A DNA stretch of 64,000 bases from contig NZ_BPET01000016.1 in NCBI RefSeq assembly GCF_019654915.1, positions 1-64,000 of the forward strand, in the 5' to 3' direction. Shown in pieces: positions 52,538 through 62,882 of the stretch; within the stretch, counting starts at the first letter, position 1, and every line of letters begins with the position of its first letter. The notes under the pieces were generated by a model that had not been told where the DNA came from, made no database searches, and saw only the letters and a program-made list of their open reading frames with translations. Source of the DNA: Shewanella sp. MBTL60-007. Its GTDB lineage: Bacteria > Pseudomonadota > Gammaproteobacteria > Enterobacterales > Shewanellaceae. Both the position numbers and the translations under genes were made by a program.

Positions 52538-54334
52538 ATGCGCAGTCATTATTGTGGAGACGTCAACAAGTCTCACGTAGGTCAAGAAGTGACCCTAGTG
52601 GGTTGGGTTAATCGCAGCCGAGATTTAGGCGGCGTTGTTTTTCTCGATCTTCGTGATAGAGAAGGTATCGTTCAGGTTGTTTATGATCCAGACCTTCCGG
52701 AAGTTTTTGATGTTGCAAGCACACTACGCAGCGAATTTTGTGTTCAGATTAAGGGCCTTGTAAGAGCAAGACCTGATAGCCAAGTTAACGCTGATATGCG
52801 TACTGGTGAGGTTGAGATCTTAGGTCTAGAACTAACCATTTTGAACAGTTCTGCGCCATTACCGATCAATATGGACAAAAATCAGCACAACACTGAAGAG
52901 CAACGTCTAAAGTATCGTTACTTAGATCTACGTCGTCCAGAAATGGCAGACCGCATTATCTTCCGCTCTAAAGTGACGAGTGCAGTAAGACGTTTCCTAG
53001 ATGGTAACGGCTTCTTAGATATTGAAACGCCAATTCTGACTAAGGCGACACCAGAAGGTGCGCGTGACTACTTAGTACCAAGCCGTACTTACAAAGGTCA
53101 GTTCTTCGCATTGCCACAATCACCACAGTTATTTAAGCAGTTGTTGATGATGTCTGGTTTTGACCGTTACTACCAGATCGTGAAGTGTTTCCGTGATGAA
53201 GACTTACGTGCCGATCGTCAGCCAGAATTTACTCAGATCGATATCGAAACTTCATTCATGACCTCTGATCAAGTCATGGATAAGACTGAAGAGATGGTTC
53301 GCGGTCTATTTAAAGAGTTATTGAATGTTGATTTAGGCCAGTTCCCTAAGATGACATTCGAAGAAGCGATGCGTCGTTTTGGCTCTGATAAGCCAGACTT
53401 ACGTAACCCGCTTGAGCTGATTGACGTTGCCGATATCGTTAAAGATGTTGAGTTTGCAGTATTTAATGGCCCGGCTAACGATCCTGAAGGCCGCGTTGCG
53501 GTACTGAGCATTCCAGGTGGCGCTAAGCTTTCACGTAAGCAGCTAGATGAATACGCTAAGTATGTCACTATTTACGGTGCCAAAGGCCTAGCTTGGATGA
53601 AGGTTAATGACCTAGACCAAGGTATGGAAGGTATCCAGTCTCCGGTGCTTAAATTCCTAAGCGAAGATGTCGTTAAGGCACTACTTGAGCGCACTGGCGC
53701 ACAAACTGGCGACCTGATTCTATTCGGTGCAGATAAAGCTAATATCGTTGCCGAAGCTATGGGCGCACTTCGTCTTAAAGCGGGAGAAGACTTCGACCTA
53801 TTACAAGGCGAGTGGAAACCACTTTGGGTTGTAGACTTCCCAATGTTTGAACGCACGTCTGACGGTGGATTACATGCAATGCACCACCCATTCACCGCGC
53901 CAAGCAACATGACACCTGAAGAGTTAGAAGCTAACCCAACGGGTGCGATTTCTGACGCTTACGACATGGTATTGAATGGTTGTGAATTAGGCGGTGGTTC
54001 TGTACGTATCCACGATAGCAAAATGCAGTCTGCGGTATTCAGAATTTTGGGTATTAACGATGAAGAAGCGAGCGAGAAGTTCGGCTTCTTATTAGAAGCA
54101 TTACGCTACGGTACACCACCTCATGCTGGTCTTGCATTCGGTTTAGACCGTATCATCATGTTAATGACTGGCGCGAGTTCAATCCGTGACGTGATGGCGT
54201 TCCCTAAGACAACGACTGCAGCTTGTCCGTTAACCAATGCACCAGGTTTTGCTAATCCTGAGCAGTTAGCCGAGCTTGGCGTCAGCATTGTTGAAGCCGA
54301 AACGAAAGATGCTGAAGCAAAAGACGCTGAATAA
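52538..54334 (+). CDS. aspS: Aspartyl-tRNA synthetase
   Basis: 598 residues. Class II synthetase charging tRNA-Asp. N-terminal OB fold for the anticodon (residues about 1-105), class II motif 2 [18 protein letters not shown] (about 217-234), the bacterial insertion domain (about 290-420), and motif 3 GLAFGLDRI (about 532-540). The C-terminus has an extra KDAEAKDAE tail. ATG follows AAAGGAAAGAG. A terminator follows, so it is separate from yebC. Confidence 0.98.
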   Translation: MRSHYCGDVNKSHVGQEVTLVGWVNRSRDLGGVVFLDLRDREGIVQVVYDPDLPEVFDVASTLRSEFCVQIKGLVRARPDSQVNADMRTGEVEILGLELTILNSSAPLPINMDKNQHNTEEQRLKYRYLDLRRPEMADRIIFRSKVTSAVRRFLDGNGFLDIETPILTKATPEGARDYLVPSRTYKGQFFALPQSPQLFKQLLMMSGFDRYYQIVKCFRDEDLRADRQPEFTQIDIETSFMTSDQVMDKTEEMVRGLFKELLNVDLGQFPKMTFEEAMRRFGSDKPDLRNPLELIDVADIVKDVEFAVFNGPANDPEGRVAVLSIPGGAKLSRKQLDEYAKYVTIYGAKGLAWMKVNDLDQGMEGIQSPVLKFLSEDVVKALLERTGAQTGDLILFGADKANIVAEAMGALRLKAGEDFDLLQGEWKPLWVVDFPMFERTSDGGLHAMHHPFTAPSNMTPEELEANPTGAISDAYDMVLNGCELGGGSVRIHDSKMQSAVFRILGINDEEASEKFGFLLEALRYGTPPHAGLAFGLDRIIMLMTGASSIRDVMAFPKTTTAACPLTNAPGFANPEQLAELGVSIVEAETKDAEAKDAE

Positions 54335-54349
54335 ATAAAACGCATTAAG

Positions 54350-54376
54350 AGCCGAGTTAAGACTCGGCTTTTTTTT
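54350..54376 (+). terminator. Intrinsic terminator after aspS
   Basis: AGCCGAGT and ACTCGGCT form an 8-bp stem with a four-base loop followed by eight T, 15 bases after the stop. Confidence 0.93.
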
Positions 54377-54511
54377 CGACTTAATTAGTACCAATTTAGC
54401 ACCAACCCAGTATTAGAATTAGCCCTATACCCAAGTCACTTGCATATTAATTTAGTTATTTCTTACGATTTTTCAGGTAGTTTTGGTATAAAAGGCATTT
54501 AGGAGAAAGAT

Positions 54512-55255
54512 ATGGCAGGACACAGTAAATGGGCCAACATCAAGCATCGCAAAGCGGCTCAAGATGCAAAGCGTGGCAAACTTTTTACCAAGTTCATTCG
54601 TGAGCTGACAGTCGCCGCTCGTGAAGGTGGCTCTGACCCTGACTCAAACCCACGGTTACGTGCAGCTATCGACAAGTCTCTTTCAAATAACATGACCCGA
54701 GATACGGTTGAGCGCGCAATTAAGCGCGGTGCTGGTGAGTTAGATGGCCAAGTATTGGAAACCATTATTTATGAAGGCTATGGCCCAGGTGGCACCGCGG
54801 TGTTAGTTGAAACCATGACCGATAATAAAAACCGTACCGTATCAGGCGTACGTAATGCATTTAGTAAGTCTGGCGGTAACCTAGGTACCGATGGCTCGGT
54901 GGCTTACCTGTTCGATAAGAAAGGCATCATCTCTTATGAAGGTGTTGATGAAGACACTGTGATGGATGCGGCATTGGAAGCGGGAGCCGAAGATGTGGTG
55001 ACCAATGAAGATGGCTCTATCGACGTACTCACATCCCCTGAAGATTTTGGTAGTGTGAAAGATGCATTAGATGCAGCAGGACTCGAGTCTGTCAATGCGG
55101 AGGTAACGATGATCCCATCGACTAAAGCCGAGTTAGATGCCGACACTGCGCCTAAATTCCTACGTCTAATTGATAACCTTGAAGATCATGATGATGTTCA
55201 AGAGGTTTATCATAATGCAGAGATTTCTGACGAAGTGATGGAAGGTCTGGAATAA
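54512..55255 (+). CDS. yebC: YebC/PmpR-family regulatory protein
   Basis: 247 residues starting with the family hallmark [26 protein letters not shown] N-terminus, then [14 protein letters not shown] and [17 protein letters not shown]. Members act as transcription regulators and, in recent reports, as translation factors relieving polyproline stalls. ATG follows AGGAGAAAG. First gene of a yebC-ruvC-ruvA-ruvB unit, the standard gammaproteobacterial order. Confidence 0.96.
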   Translation: MAGHSKWANIKHRKAAQDAKRGKLFTKFIRELTVAAREGGSDPDSNPRLRAAIDKSLSNNMTRDTVERAIKRGAGELDGQVLETIIYEGYGPGGTAVLVETMTDNKNRTVSGVRNAFSKSGGNLGTDGSVAYLFDKKGIISYEGVDEDTVMDAALEAGAEDVVTNEDGSIDVLTSPEDFGSVKDALDAAGLESVNAEVTMIPSTKAELDADTAPKFLRLIDNLEDHDDVQEVYHNAEISDEVMEGLE

Positions 55256-55262
55256 AGCTTAT

Positions 55263-55784
55263 ATGGCAATAATTTTAGGAGTCGACCCTGGCTCTAGGAT
55301 CACTGGATATGGCGTAATTAATTGCGTCGGTCGTCAGCAGATCTATGTCGGCAGTGGTTGTATTCGTACAACCTCTGACGAGCTCCCCATACGCTTAAAG
55401 CAAATTTTTGATGGCCTTTCTGAGATCATCAGGCAATACCAACCCGATGAGTTTGCAATTGAGCGTGTATTTATGGCAAAAAATGCCGACTCAGCCCTTA
55501 AACTCGGACAGGCACGCGGCGCAGCAATCGTAGCGGCAACCGCGGCAGACCTGCCCGTCGCTGAGTATAGCGCGACGCAGATTAAAAGTGCGGTGGTGGG
55601 GACGGGCCGTGCACAGAAAACTCAAGTACAGCATATGATCCAGCAGCTACTTAAATTACCTAGCGCCCCGCAAGCCGATGCCGCCGATGCCCTAGGTGTA
55701 GCGGTGTGTCATTATCATACTTGCCAGAGTTTGGTCGCCCTTGGTGGCAGAGCCAATGTAAGAACATATGGACGATATAAATGA
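55263..55784 (+). CDS. ruvC: Holliday junction resolvase RuvC
   Basis: 173 residues. Endonuclease that cuts Holliday junctions symmetrically. The four acidic catalytic residues are present: Asp in [12 protein letters not shown] (residue 7), Glu in AIERVF (about 66), and two Asp in [14 protein letters not shown] (about 138-141). Starts seven bases after yebC; its stop overlaps the ruvA start (ATGA). Confidence 0.98.
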   Translation: MAIILGVDPGSRITGYGVINCVGRQQIYVGSGCIRTTSDELPIRLKQIFDGLSEIIRQYQPDEFAIERVFMAKNADSALKLGQARGAAIVAATAADLPVAEYSATQIKSAVVGTGRAQKTQVQHMIQQLLKLPSAPQADAADALGVAVCHYHTCQSLVALGGRANVRTYGRYK

Positions 55785-56398
55785 TAGGTCGTATTCGCGG
55801 ATTATTAATAGAGAAGCAGGCACCCGAAGTGCTAGTGGATGTTTCTGGAGTGGGTTATGAAATTCAGATGCCCCTTACCAGCTTTTATGAACTACCTGAG
55901 TTAGGTCAAGAAGCGATTATTTATACGCATTTTGTTGTACGTGAAGATGCACAGTTGCTATATGGTTTTGTCTCTAAACAAGAGCGAAGTCTCTTTAGAC
56001 TACTCATTAAGGCCAATGGCGTTGGTCCTAAGCTTGCGTTAACGATTTTATCGGGTATGACTGCCGGCGAATTTGTGGCGTGCGTGGAACGTGACGATAT
56101 CGCGACATTAGTCAAGTTACCAGGTGTTGGTAAGAAGACGGCTGAGAGACTGTTAGTAGAGATGCGCGATAAACTTAAGAGCCTGATGGAAGCTTCAGTT
56201 GGATCTGAGCGTGAGTTTATGCTGCAATCCAATTATAAGATCCCTGAAGCGGTTAATACCGCAGAAGAAGACGCAATCGCTGCGCTACTCTCTTTAGGTT
56301 ACAAACCTGCACAAGCAAGCAAAGCTGTTTCGGCGGCTTATACAGATGGCATGAGTTCAGAAGAGCTGATTAAATCAGCACTGAAGTCGATGCTTTAA
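55781..56398 (+). CDS. ruvA: Holliday junction branch-migration protein RuvA
   Basis: 205 residues. It holds the junction and loads RuvB. OB fold (1-63), helix-hairpin-helix pair (about 64-140; [17 protein letters not shown] and [16 protein letters not shown]), flexible acidic linker, and a C-terminal RuvB-binding domain from about 155 ([22 protein letters not shown]). The ATG overlaps the ruvC stop. No LexA box is visible before ruvC or ruvA, so SOS control, if any, is not seen here. Confidence 0.98.
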   Translation: MIGRIRGLLIEKQAPEVLVDVSGVGYEIQMPLTSFYELPELGQEAIIYTHFVVREDAQLLYGFVSKQERSLFRLLIKANGVGPKLALTILSGMTAGEFVACVERDDIATLVKLPGVGKKTAERLLVEMRDKLKSLMEASVGSEREFMLQSNYKIPEAVNTAEEDAIAALLSLGYKPAQASKAVSAAYTDGMSSEELIKSALKSML

Positions 56399-56407
56399 GG
56401 AAAATAG

Positions 56408-57421
56408 ATGATTGAAGCTGACCGACTGATCCAGCCCAATATTTTAGATAGAGATGAAATAGAAGCTGTCGATCGCGCCATGCGACCTAAACTGCTGGAT
56501 GAGTATACTGGTCAAGATGATACTCGTGCACAGTTAAAAATCTTTATCGAAGCGGCGCAGAAGCGTGGCGAAGCGCTGGACCATATGTTGATTTATGGCC
56601 CGCCAGGTCTCGGTAAAACTACATTGGCGATGATCGTTGCCAATGAGATGGGCGTGAATATCAAGTCGACATCGGGTCCAGTGCTTGAAAAGGCAGGAGA
56701 CTTAGCGGCATTGCTAACGAACCTTGAGCCAAATGATGTGTTGTTTATCGATGAAATTCATCGCTTAAGCCCTGTGGTTGAGGAGATCTTATACCCAGCG
56801 ATGGAGGATTATCAGCTGGATATCATGATTGGAGAGGGACCTGCCGCTCGCTCTATCAAGCTGGATCTGCCACCATTTACCCTAGTTGGCGCGACAACCC
56901 GTGCAGGCGCACTGACATCGCCATTAAGAGCGCGTTTCGGTATTCCACTAAGACTTGAGTTTTATAACGTTAAAGACTTATCAAGCATTGTGACCCGCTC
57001 TGCTAAGGTGATGGAGCTTGAGATAGATGATGAAGGCGCTATTGAGATCGCCCGCCGCTCACGTGGTACGCCGCGTATTGCTAACCGTTTACTTAGGCGG
57101 GTACGAGACTTTGCGGAGGTCAAACATAGCGGATCGGTTTCCAAAGTTGTCGCCGAACAAGCATTAGACATGTTAGATGTTGATGCTGAAGGTTTCGATT
57201 ATATGGACAGGAAGCTGTTACTCGCCATCATAGATAAGTTTATGGGCGGTCCTGTTGGGTTAGATAACCTTGCGGCAGCGATTGGCGAGGAGCGAGAAAC
57301 GATTGAAGATGTGTTAGAGCCTTTTTTAATTCAGCAAGGCTTTATCCAAAGAACGCCAAGAGGGCGGATTGCCACACCTCGAGCCTATGACCACTTCAAT
57401 ATTATTCAGCCGAATATTTGA
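56408..57421 (+). CDS. ruvB: Holliday junction branch-migration ATPase RuvB
   Basis: 337 residues. Hexameric AAA+ motor for branch migration. LDEYTGQDD is the RuvB start region; Walker A GPPGLGKT (about 62-69), Walker B LFIDEIHR (about 114-121), arginine finger in GATTRAG, sensor 2 [12 protein letters not shown], and a winged-helix domain at the end ([13 protein letters not shown]). ATG after AAGGAAAATAG, nine bases past ruvA. Confidence 0.98.
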   Translation: MIEADRLIQPNILDRDEIEAVDRAMRPKLLDEYTGQDDTRAQLKIFIEAAQKRGEALDHMLIYGPPGLGKTTLAMIVANEMGVNIKSTSGPVLEKAGDLAALLTNLEPNDVLFIDEIHRLSPVVEEILYPAMEDYQLDIMIGEGPAARSIKLDLPPFTLVGATTRAGALTSPLRARFGIPLRLEFYNVKDLSSIVTRSAKVMELEIDDEGAIEIARRSRGTPRIANRLLRRVRDFAEVKHSGSVSKVVAEQALDMLDVDAEGFDYMDRKLLLAIIDKFMGGPVGLDNLAAAIGEERETIEDVLEPFLIQQGFIQRTPRGRIATPRAYDHFNIIQPNI

Positions 57422-58129
57422 TCCAGTGGCTATGACTTCTATTCTTTTATAATGTTTTGCCCTTTATGAATTCGGGGCCTGGGGTCCCGAATTCCATCAG
57501 CACTTTGATTTAACCTCTCTTTATTTCCCTTGCTCAAGATAATGCTTTAGGCTCGCGCTCTTTCGGTTGCGCCATATTCACTGCTATTGTTCTGTGATGC
57601 TTATAGATGAGCGTAATCGAAATTTCTGAGTTTTATCCTGTCTATCAATTTGTCAAAAAACCAACACCAACCTTTGTTACAACTGTTCACAATTGCCCCC
57701 TTTTACGGTTTATAAAGCTGAATAAAGGCTGACTACTAACCTAAATAGTATTTAAAAAACTTGAGCAATATCTAAGAAATACAACTAAAAACGGTCCGTT
57801 TACTAAATTCGTACGCATTTTTTTGTGATCGCGATCACATTTTTGTGTTTTTGGAAGGTTAACAAAAAGTTGTCACTCGTTTGGGGTAAAAAACTGTCAA
57901 ATCCCATTTTTGAAGAGGTTTTAACTGGACTGTGACGTGTGTCTCATTGTTAGGTGGAGGTTGAGATAAATCTCGTTACTTTTATCGTTATTTTAATTAA
58001 CAAACCCAGCCTGATGGTTAATAAATTGCTTGATTGACGCCATAAACGTGAAATTGCAGTATCCATATCAACGTCAAAAATAACAAATGGCGTGTATATA
58101 AAAATAAATAGGTTAGGGAGTACTACATA
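57422..58129. other. Long intergenic region upstream of the TonB receptor
   Basis: 708 bases without a gene. An inverted repeat GAATTCGGG/CCCGAATTC (57468-57494) lies just past ruvB and may be its terminator, though no T-tract follows. A CRP-type site is at 57834. The last 280 bases before the receptor are AT-rich and contain no known riboswitch that I can recognise. Confidence 0.6.
57834..57849. promoter_or_regulatory. CRP binding site
   Basis: TGTGATCGCGATCACA is a perfect palindrome of the TGTGA-N6-TCACA form, flanked by T-rich/AT-rich bases as is usual for CRP. Expected to make the receptor gene cAMP-CRP responsive. Confidence 0.85.
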
Positions 58130-60646
58130 ATGAACAGACCATCTAAATTGGCCTCTGCGATTAAGTTTGGTTTAATCGCCTCGGTTTCTACCAGCGCTTA
58201 TACCGTGTCAAATACAGCCTTCGCTGAAGAAGTCGGTGCCGATGTAGAACGCATTGCCGTTACTGGCTCCCGTATTCAACGTCAAGATATGGAAACCGCT
58301 TCGCCAGTAACAGTTATTGGTGCTGCAGAAATTCGTGCAGAAGGTTTTACATCTGTTGATGAACTTCTACAGGCTCAAACATCAATGGCGGGTGCCGCTG
58401 TTGGTTCAAGTACAAACAATGGTGCAGACGGTGTTGCTCAGGTTGACCTTCGTGGTATGGGCTCACAGCGTACACTAGTACTATTGAACGGCCGTCGTAT
58501 GGTGAACTCTGGTTCAGGTGCGGATAGTTCAGTCGATCTTAACGCTATCCCGGTAGCTATGATTGCACGTGTTGAAATCTTGAAGGACGGCGCATCTGCA
58601 GTATATGGTTCAGATGCTATCGCTGGTGTTGTTAACATTATCACTAAGAAAGACTTTGAAGGTTTTCAAGTTGATGTTACCGGTGGCATGACCGACAAGA
58701 GTGACGGCGAGAACGGCGAGATCAGTGCACTTTATGGTTTCAATACCGACACGGGTAACTACACCTTTGGTGCTGCATACTCAGAGCGTAAAGGCGTAGT
58801 ACAGTCTGACCGTGATTGGACAGATCCAGGTTCAAGCTCATTCATTCCAAACGGCTCTTTGGGCGGTAAGGTTAAAGATGAGAACGGCAACTGGGTTGAC
58901 CGCGAAGAAGGTTATGACTACACCCAAGATAGTTTCTATCAAACACCAAACAAGCGTTACAGTTTGTTCGCTAACATGACTCAAGAGCTAGGCGATGACA
59001 TCGTGTTAACGGGTGACGTACTTTACACTAAGCGTAAGTCTAACCAGCAGTTAGCACCGCAGCCTGCCAACATCATGCTAGATGTGTGTGAAGCGGGTGA
59101 TGATCCTATGACTTGCTTAGAGCTTGACCAAGACATGATTGATGCAGGTATCAAGCCAGATGATAAAGGTCAAGTTAACTACAGAAAACGTATGAATGAC
59201 GTCGGTCCTCGTATCTATAGTCAAGATACGGATACTTGGAGGATCTCTGCTGGCCTAGAAGGTTCATTAGATATCAATACCGGTATGAACTGGGATGCGT
59301 CTTACACCTATGGTAACAACAAGGCTAAGACCAAGGTAGAGAACTCTATCAATGCTAACCTGATGGCAGATGCTATTTATGCGGATCAAGATCCTTGGTT
59401 AACAGGTCAGCCAATGACGGATCAAGAGCTACTAAACAGCGTTGCATATACTGAAAATGCTGATGGTGGTAACGAACAGCACGTATTCTCTGCTGGCTTA
59501 AACGGTGAGTTGTTTGACTTAGACGCAGGTGCTGTCGCTTTCGCAATTGGTGCGGAATATCGCTACGAAAGTGGCTATTACAATCCAGATCCAGTTGTCG
59601 TAGCAGGTGAAAGTACTGCAGCGCAGCAAGATCCAACAGATGGTAGCTACAATGTTATCTCTGTATTCCAAGAAGTGAGTGTACCATTTACCGATAAGTT
59701 AACCGGTGAGTTCGCATTGCGTTTTGATGATTACTCTACATTTGGTAATGCATCAACTTGGAAGATTGGTCTAACTTATGAAGCGACTGATGACTTAATG
59801 CTTCGTACCGTTGCCGCAACAGGTTTCCGTGCACCAAGCGTGAGTGAGCTATATGGTGGTGACTCAGGCTCTTATGATTACCTGACAGATCCATGGGGCA
59901 ATGAACAAGATCCACAGATCTTAGTAAACCGTACATCGGATGAAGATCTTAAGCCTGAAGAATCAGAGTCTTATACAGCAGGTCTTGTTTACTCTCCAAG
60001 CTATATAGACGGTTTATCATTAACAGTTGATTACTGGCGCTTTAAAGTGAAGAACGCGATTACGCGTCTTGACACTCAAGCAGGTCTAGATGCTTGTTAT
60101 GCAGGTGACGCATCAGCATGTGAAACGTTCAACATTGGACCAAATGGTGACTTGTCTAACCTGACTAACTCGTTGACTAACGTTGGTTTCCAAGACACGA
60201 GCGGTATCGACTTTAACTTAGCGTATAGCTTTGAAGCGTTGAACCTAGACTGGGTTGTGAGCAACGATACCACTTACTTGCTGAACTTTGAGCAAGACGG
60301 TAAAGATTATACGGGTACCATCGATGGTAACTTCGGAGCGTATGCAGAAGTTCGTAATAACTTTAGCATTAAAGCCGGACAGGACGATTGGAGCGTAATG
60401 TACTTCAACCGTTACATCGGTGAAATGGATGACTTAGGTACAGGTGATACGGTAGATTCAGTTCTTTACCACAACATCTCTGCTTCTTACTTCATCAACG
60501 ATGCTTGGATGCTAAGTGCTGGTGTTAAGAACTTTACCGATGAAGAGCCATCAAAAGTATCTAACGGTAGCGACGGTGGTACAGTACCAGAAGTATATGA
60601 CACTGTTGGTCGCACCTACTTTGCTGGTGTAACCATGAAGTTCTAA
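58130..60646 (+). CDS. TonB-dependent outer-membrane receptor
   Basis: 838 residues. Signal peptide (to about residue 31, NTAFA), then a TonB-box-like RIAVTGSRIQR (about 41-51), the plug domain (about 52-170; PVTVIGAAEIRAEGF, VLLNGRRM, VEILKDGASAVYGSDAIAGVVNIITKK), and a 22-stranded barrel ending in phenylalanine (FAGVTMKF). Barrel loops are rich in Asp and Asn. This branch transports various substrates (carbohydrates, oligopeptides, siderophores); the CRP site hints at a nutrient source. Monocistronic, with a long leader. Confidence 0.93.
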   Translation: MNRPSKLASAIKFGLIASVSTSAYTVSNTAFAEEVGADVERIAVTGSRIQRQDMETASPVTVIGAAEIRAEGFTSVDELLQAQTSMAGAAVGSSTNNGADGVAQVDLRGMGSQRTLVLLNGRRMVNSGSGADSSVDLNAIPVAMIARVEILKDGASAVYGSDAIAGVVNIITKKDFEGFQVDVTGGMTDKSDGENGEISALYGFNTDTGNYTFGAAYSERKGVVQSDRDWTDPGSSSFIPNGSLGGKVKDENGNWVDREEGYDYTQDSFYQTPNKRYSLFANMTQELGDDIVLTGDVLYTKRKSNQQLAPQPANIMLDVCEAGDDPMTCLELDQDMIDAGIKPDDKGQVNYRKRMNDVGPRIYSQDTDTWRISAGLEGSLDINTGMNWDASYTYGNNKAKTKVENSINANLMADAIYADQDPWLTGQPMTDQELLNSVAYTENADGGNEQHVFSAGLNGELFDLDAGAVAFAIGAEYRYESGYYNPDPVVVAGESTAAQQDPTDGSYNVISVFQEVSVPFTDKLTGEFALRFDDYSTFGNASTWKIGLTYEATDDLMLRTVAATGFRAPSVSELYGGDSGSYDYLTDPWGNEQDPQILVNRTSDEDLKPEESESYTAGLVYSPSYIDGLSLTVDYWRFKVKNAITRLDTQAGLDACYAGDASACETFNIGPNGDLSNLTNSLTNVGFQDTSGIDFNLAYSFEALNLDWVVSNDTTYLLNFEQDGKDYTGTIDGNFGAYAEVRNNFSIKAGQDDWSVMYFNRYIGEMDDLGTGDTVDSVLYHNISASYFINDAWMLSAGVKNFTDEEPSKVSNGSDGGTVPEVYDTVGRTYFAGVTMKF

Positions 60647-60665
60647 ATAGCGATGCTATTAACTT

Positions 60666-60691
60666 AAAAAAGCGCCTTAGGGCGCTTTTTT
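60666..60691. terminator. Bidirectional terminator between the TonB receptor and gloA
   Basis: AGCGCC/GGCGCT stem with TTAG loop, A-tract on the left and T-tract on the right; serves the two convergent genes. Confidence 0.9.
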
Positions 60692-60705
60692 GTTTGCTTT
60701 AAGGC

Positions 60706-61116
60706 TTAACCTAAACCTTTTTCAGCTGAGCTCATCTGAATAAACTCGATTTTGTAGCCATCTGGATCTTCAACAAAGGCAATTTCAGTTGCGCCGCCAG
60801 CCACAGGGCCTGCAGGACGAATGACTTTGCCACCTGCTGCTGCGATAGCTTCACAGCGGGCATAGATATCCTCTTCACCGATAGCGATGTGACCAAAGGC
60901 ATTACCGTGGTCGTAAGACTCAGTTCCCCAGTTATAGGTCAGCTCAATCACTGCGCTTCCTGTTGACTCTTCATCAAAGCCAACAAAAGCCAATGTGTAT
61001 TTATATTCGCTATTTTCACTCTGTCTAAGTAGCTTCATGCCTAAGATTTTGGTGTAAAACTCGATACTGCGTTCAAGGTTACCAACGCGGAGCATGGTAT
61101 GTAGTAATTGTGCCAT
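60706..61116 (-). CDS. gloA: Lactoylglutathione lyase (glyoxalase I)
   Basis: 136 residues. It converts the hemithioacetal of methylglyoxal and glutathione to S-lactoylglutathione. Two beta-alpha-beta-beta-beta repeats: [18 protein letters not shown] (His5, metal ligand) and [11 protein letters not shown], with VIELTYNWG (Glu56), HIAIG (His74) and KIEFIQ (Glu122) as remaining metal ligands. Matches the E. coli-type nickel enzyme (135 residues). Single gene. Confidence 0.96.
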   Translation of the reverse strand: MAQLLHTMLRVGNLERSIEFYTKILGMKLLRQSENSEYKYTLAFVGFDEESTGSAVIELTYNWGTESYDHGNAFGHIAIGEEDIYARCEAIAAAGGKVIRPAGPVAGGATEIAFVEDPDGYKIEFIQMSSAEKGLG

Positions 61117-61190
61117 GATAAATATCCAAGTAATAGAGTAGTGAGCCGAAGTATATCGAAATTTAGGATGATAGATACACTTTGTAAAAA

Positions 61191-61204
61191 TTGAGCGAGA
61201 TCAA
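61191..61204. promoter_or_regulatory. FNR/CRP-family-like site
   Basis: TTGAGCGAGATCAA matches the FNR (EtrA) consensus TTGAT-N4-ATCAA except for one base. It lies about 97 bases before the small membrane-protein gene; a TATACT box at 61267-61272 would place the site at roughly -80. One site with a mismatch can be chance. Confidence 0.45.
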
Positions 61205-61300
61205 TTTCTTTAGTCTGGGATGGATCACAAAATACCTAAAATAGTCTGGGAAACTCTCATATATCTTATACTATTAGTAGAGTATTTTAAGGAGAACACT

Positions 61301-61384
61301 ATGCAAACCGAATTAAAGATGTCACTGGGGCTTACTGCAATTATTGCTGCGTTTTTAACTATTTTCTTTATCTGTATGTACTAA
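61301..61384 (+). CDS. 27-residue membrane peptide, YnhF-like
   Basis: An ATG preceded by AAGGAG at 7 bases opens a 27-codon frame: a short polar start MQTELKMSLG and one membrane helix (LTAIIAAFLTIFFICMY), ending without a tail. The layout (short acidic-basic N-terminus with LK, then one helix) and length resemble E. coli YnhF (29 residues), a small membrane protein of unclear role. A promoter-like TATACT box upstream and an intrinsic terminator 28 bases after the stop make a complete transcription unit, so I regard the gene as real. A palindrome ATACCAATTGGTAT (61384-61397) starts at the last base of its stop codon. Confidence 0.75.
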   Translation: MQTELKMSLGLTAIIAAFLTIFFICMY

Positions 61385-61411
61385 TACCAATTGGTATAGA
61401 CGTACGGATAC

Positions 61412-61439
61412 AAAAAAGCCGCTAATAGCGGCTTTTTTT
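61412..61439. terminator. Intrinsic terminator after the YnhF-like gene
   Basis: AAGCCGC and GCGGCTT form a 7-bp stem with flanking A-tract and T7. The A-tract side can also serve the convergent nth gene. Confidence 0.92.
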
Positions 61440-61473
61440 GTATTTTGTTAACTCTTTCTAAGAGTGTCACTAT

Positions 61474-62115
61474 TTACTCTTCAGGGTAAACTTTATCTTT
61501 AAACTCACACAAGTCTTCAATAATACAGCTTCCGCAGCGAGGCTTACGGGCGATACAGGTATAACGACCGTGCAGAATCAACCAGTGGTGTACATCGACC
61601 TTAAACTCGGCTGGAACCACTTTCAGTAGTTTCTTTTCCACTTCGACAACATTTTTACCTATGGCGAACTTGGTTCTGTTTGAAACTCTGTCTATATGGG
61701 TGTCGACAGCAATTGTTGGCCAGCCAAAAGCGGTGTTTAACACCACATTAGCCGTCTTTCTACCAACGCCAGGCAGCGATTCAAGGGCTTCTCTGTCTTC
61801 TGGTACCTCACCATTATACTTCTCGACTAAGATCTCACAGGCTTTAACTACATTGATGGCCTTGTTGTTATACAGGCCAATGGTTTTGATGTAAGGCTTT
61901 AACCCCTCAACACCTAAGTCTGCAATGGCCTGAGCCGTATTAGCTACCGGAAAGAGTTTGTCGGTGGCCTTGTTGACACTAACATCGGTTGCTTGAGCTG
62001 ATAATGTGACAGCAACGAGCAGCTCAAACGGACTTGAGAAATTTAGTTCAGTTTCTGGATGAGGGTTATGTTCTCTAAGCCTTTCAAGGATCAGGCGACG
62101 TTTCTCTGCGTTCAT
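61474..62115 (-). CDS. nth: Endonuclease III
   Basis: 213 residues from ATG 62115 (MNAEKRRLILERLREHNP, the family N-terminus); the frame open to 62178 is rejected. It is a DNA glycosylase/AP lyase for oxidised pyrimidines. Helix-hairpin-helix LPGVGRKTANVV with catalytic lysine, AVDTHIDRVSNR with catalytic Asp, and the iron-sulfur ligands CX6CX2CX5C at the C-terminus. Follows rsxE by 71 bases, the usual rsx-nth arrangement. Confidence 0.97.
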   Translation of the reverse strand: MNAEKRRLILERLREHNPHPETELNFSSPFELLVAVTLSAQATDVSVNKATDKLFPVANTAQAIADLGVEGLKPYIKTIGLYNNKAINVVKACEILVEKYNGEVPEDREALESLPGVGRKTANVVLNTAFGWPTIAVDTHIDRVSNRTKFAIGKNVVEVEKKLLKVVPAEFKVDVHHWLILHGRYTCIARKPRCGSCIIEDLCEFKDKVYPEE

Positions 62116-62186
62116 TATCTCGTATCCGTCTCGTTTGTAATTGTTATGCTTTGTGTTTCTCTCATCGCGCTTGCGCACTAAATGGG

Positions 62187-62882
62187 TTAATTCACTTTGG
62201 TAATACGTGCACGTGTTGGCGCTTCTTGTTCCACTTTAGGCTGCCTAGACGCCATGTATTGGTCGATAACGTTTTTAAGTGCGATTAATAAGCCCATGCC
62301 GATAAAGGCGCCTGGAGGTAGCATAGCTAATAGGAAGCTAGTATCGACCTGCCAAATATGGATGGTTAATGACTTAGCCCACTCGCCGAGTAACTGATCG
62401 GCGCCATAAAAAAGCGTACCTTGACCTAATATTTCTCTAGCCGCGCCTAAAATAGATAGGACTAAGGTGAAACCTAAGCCCATCATCAGCCCGTCAAAGG
62501 CTGATTTGGCGACATTATTACGAGAGGCAAAGGCTTCAGCACGACCGATAATCACACAGTTGGTGACAATAAGCGGCAAGAAAATACCTAGGGATAGGTA
62601 GAGGCCATAAGCGTAAGCGTTGATGAGTAGCTGCACCGTTGTCACAAGCGCGGCAATGATCATCACAAACACAGGAATACGGATCTCTTTAGGAACAAAA
62701 TCTCGCACCAAAGACACTAGGATGTTGGAGCCAATCAACACCAACATGGTCGCGAGTCCTAAACCTAAAGCGTTGGTTAAGGTTGCGGTAACCGCGAGAA
62801 GAGGGCATAGCCCGAGAAGCTGTACCAGTCCTGGGTTATTTCTCCAAAGACCTTGTTTGGCTAGCTCTTTATAATCACTCAT
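62187..62882 (-). CDS. rsxE: RsxE/RnfE electron-transport complex subunit
   Basis: 231 residues from ATG 62882, whose ATGA overlaps the rsxG stop. An integral membrane protein with about six helices; typical segments are [29 protein letters not shown] and [13 protein letters not shown]. It is a core subunit of the ion-translocating Rsx/Rnf complex that moves electrons between NADH and ferredoxin, and in E. coli helps reduce SoxR. The extra residues upstream of this ATG are part of rsxG in another frame. Confidence 0.96.
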   Translation of the reverse strand: MSDYKELAKQGLWRNNPGLVQLLGLCPLLAVTATLTNALGLGLATMLVLIGSNILVSLVRDFVPKEIRIPVFVMIIAALVTTVQLLINAYAYGLYLSLGIFLPLIVTNCVIIGRAEAFASRNNVAKSAFDGLMMGLGFTLVLSILGAAREILGQGTLFYGADQLLGEWAKSLTIHIWQVDTSFLLAMLPPGAFIGMGLLIALKNVIDQYMASRQPKVEQEAPTRARITKVN

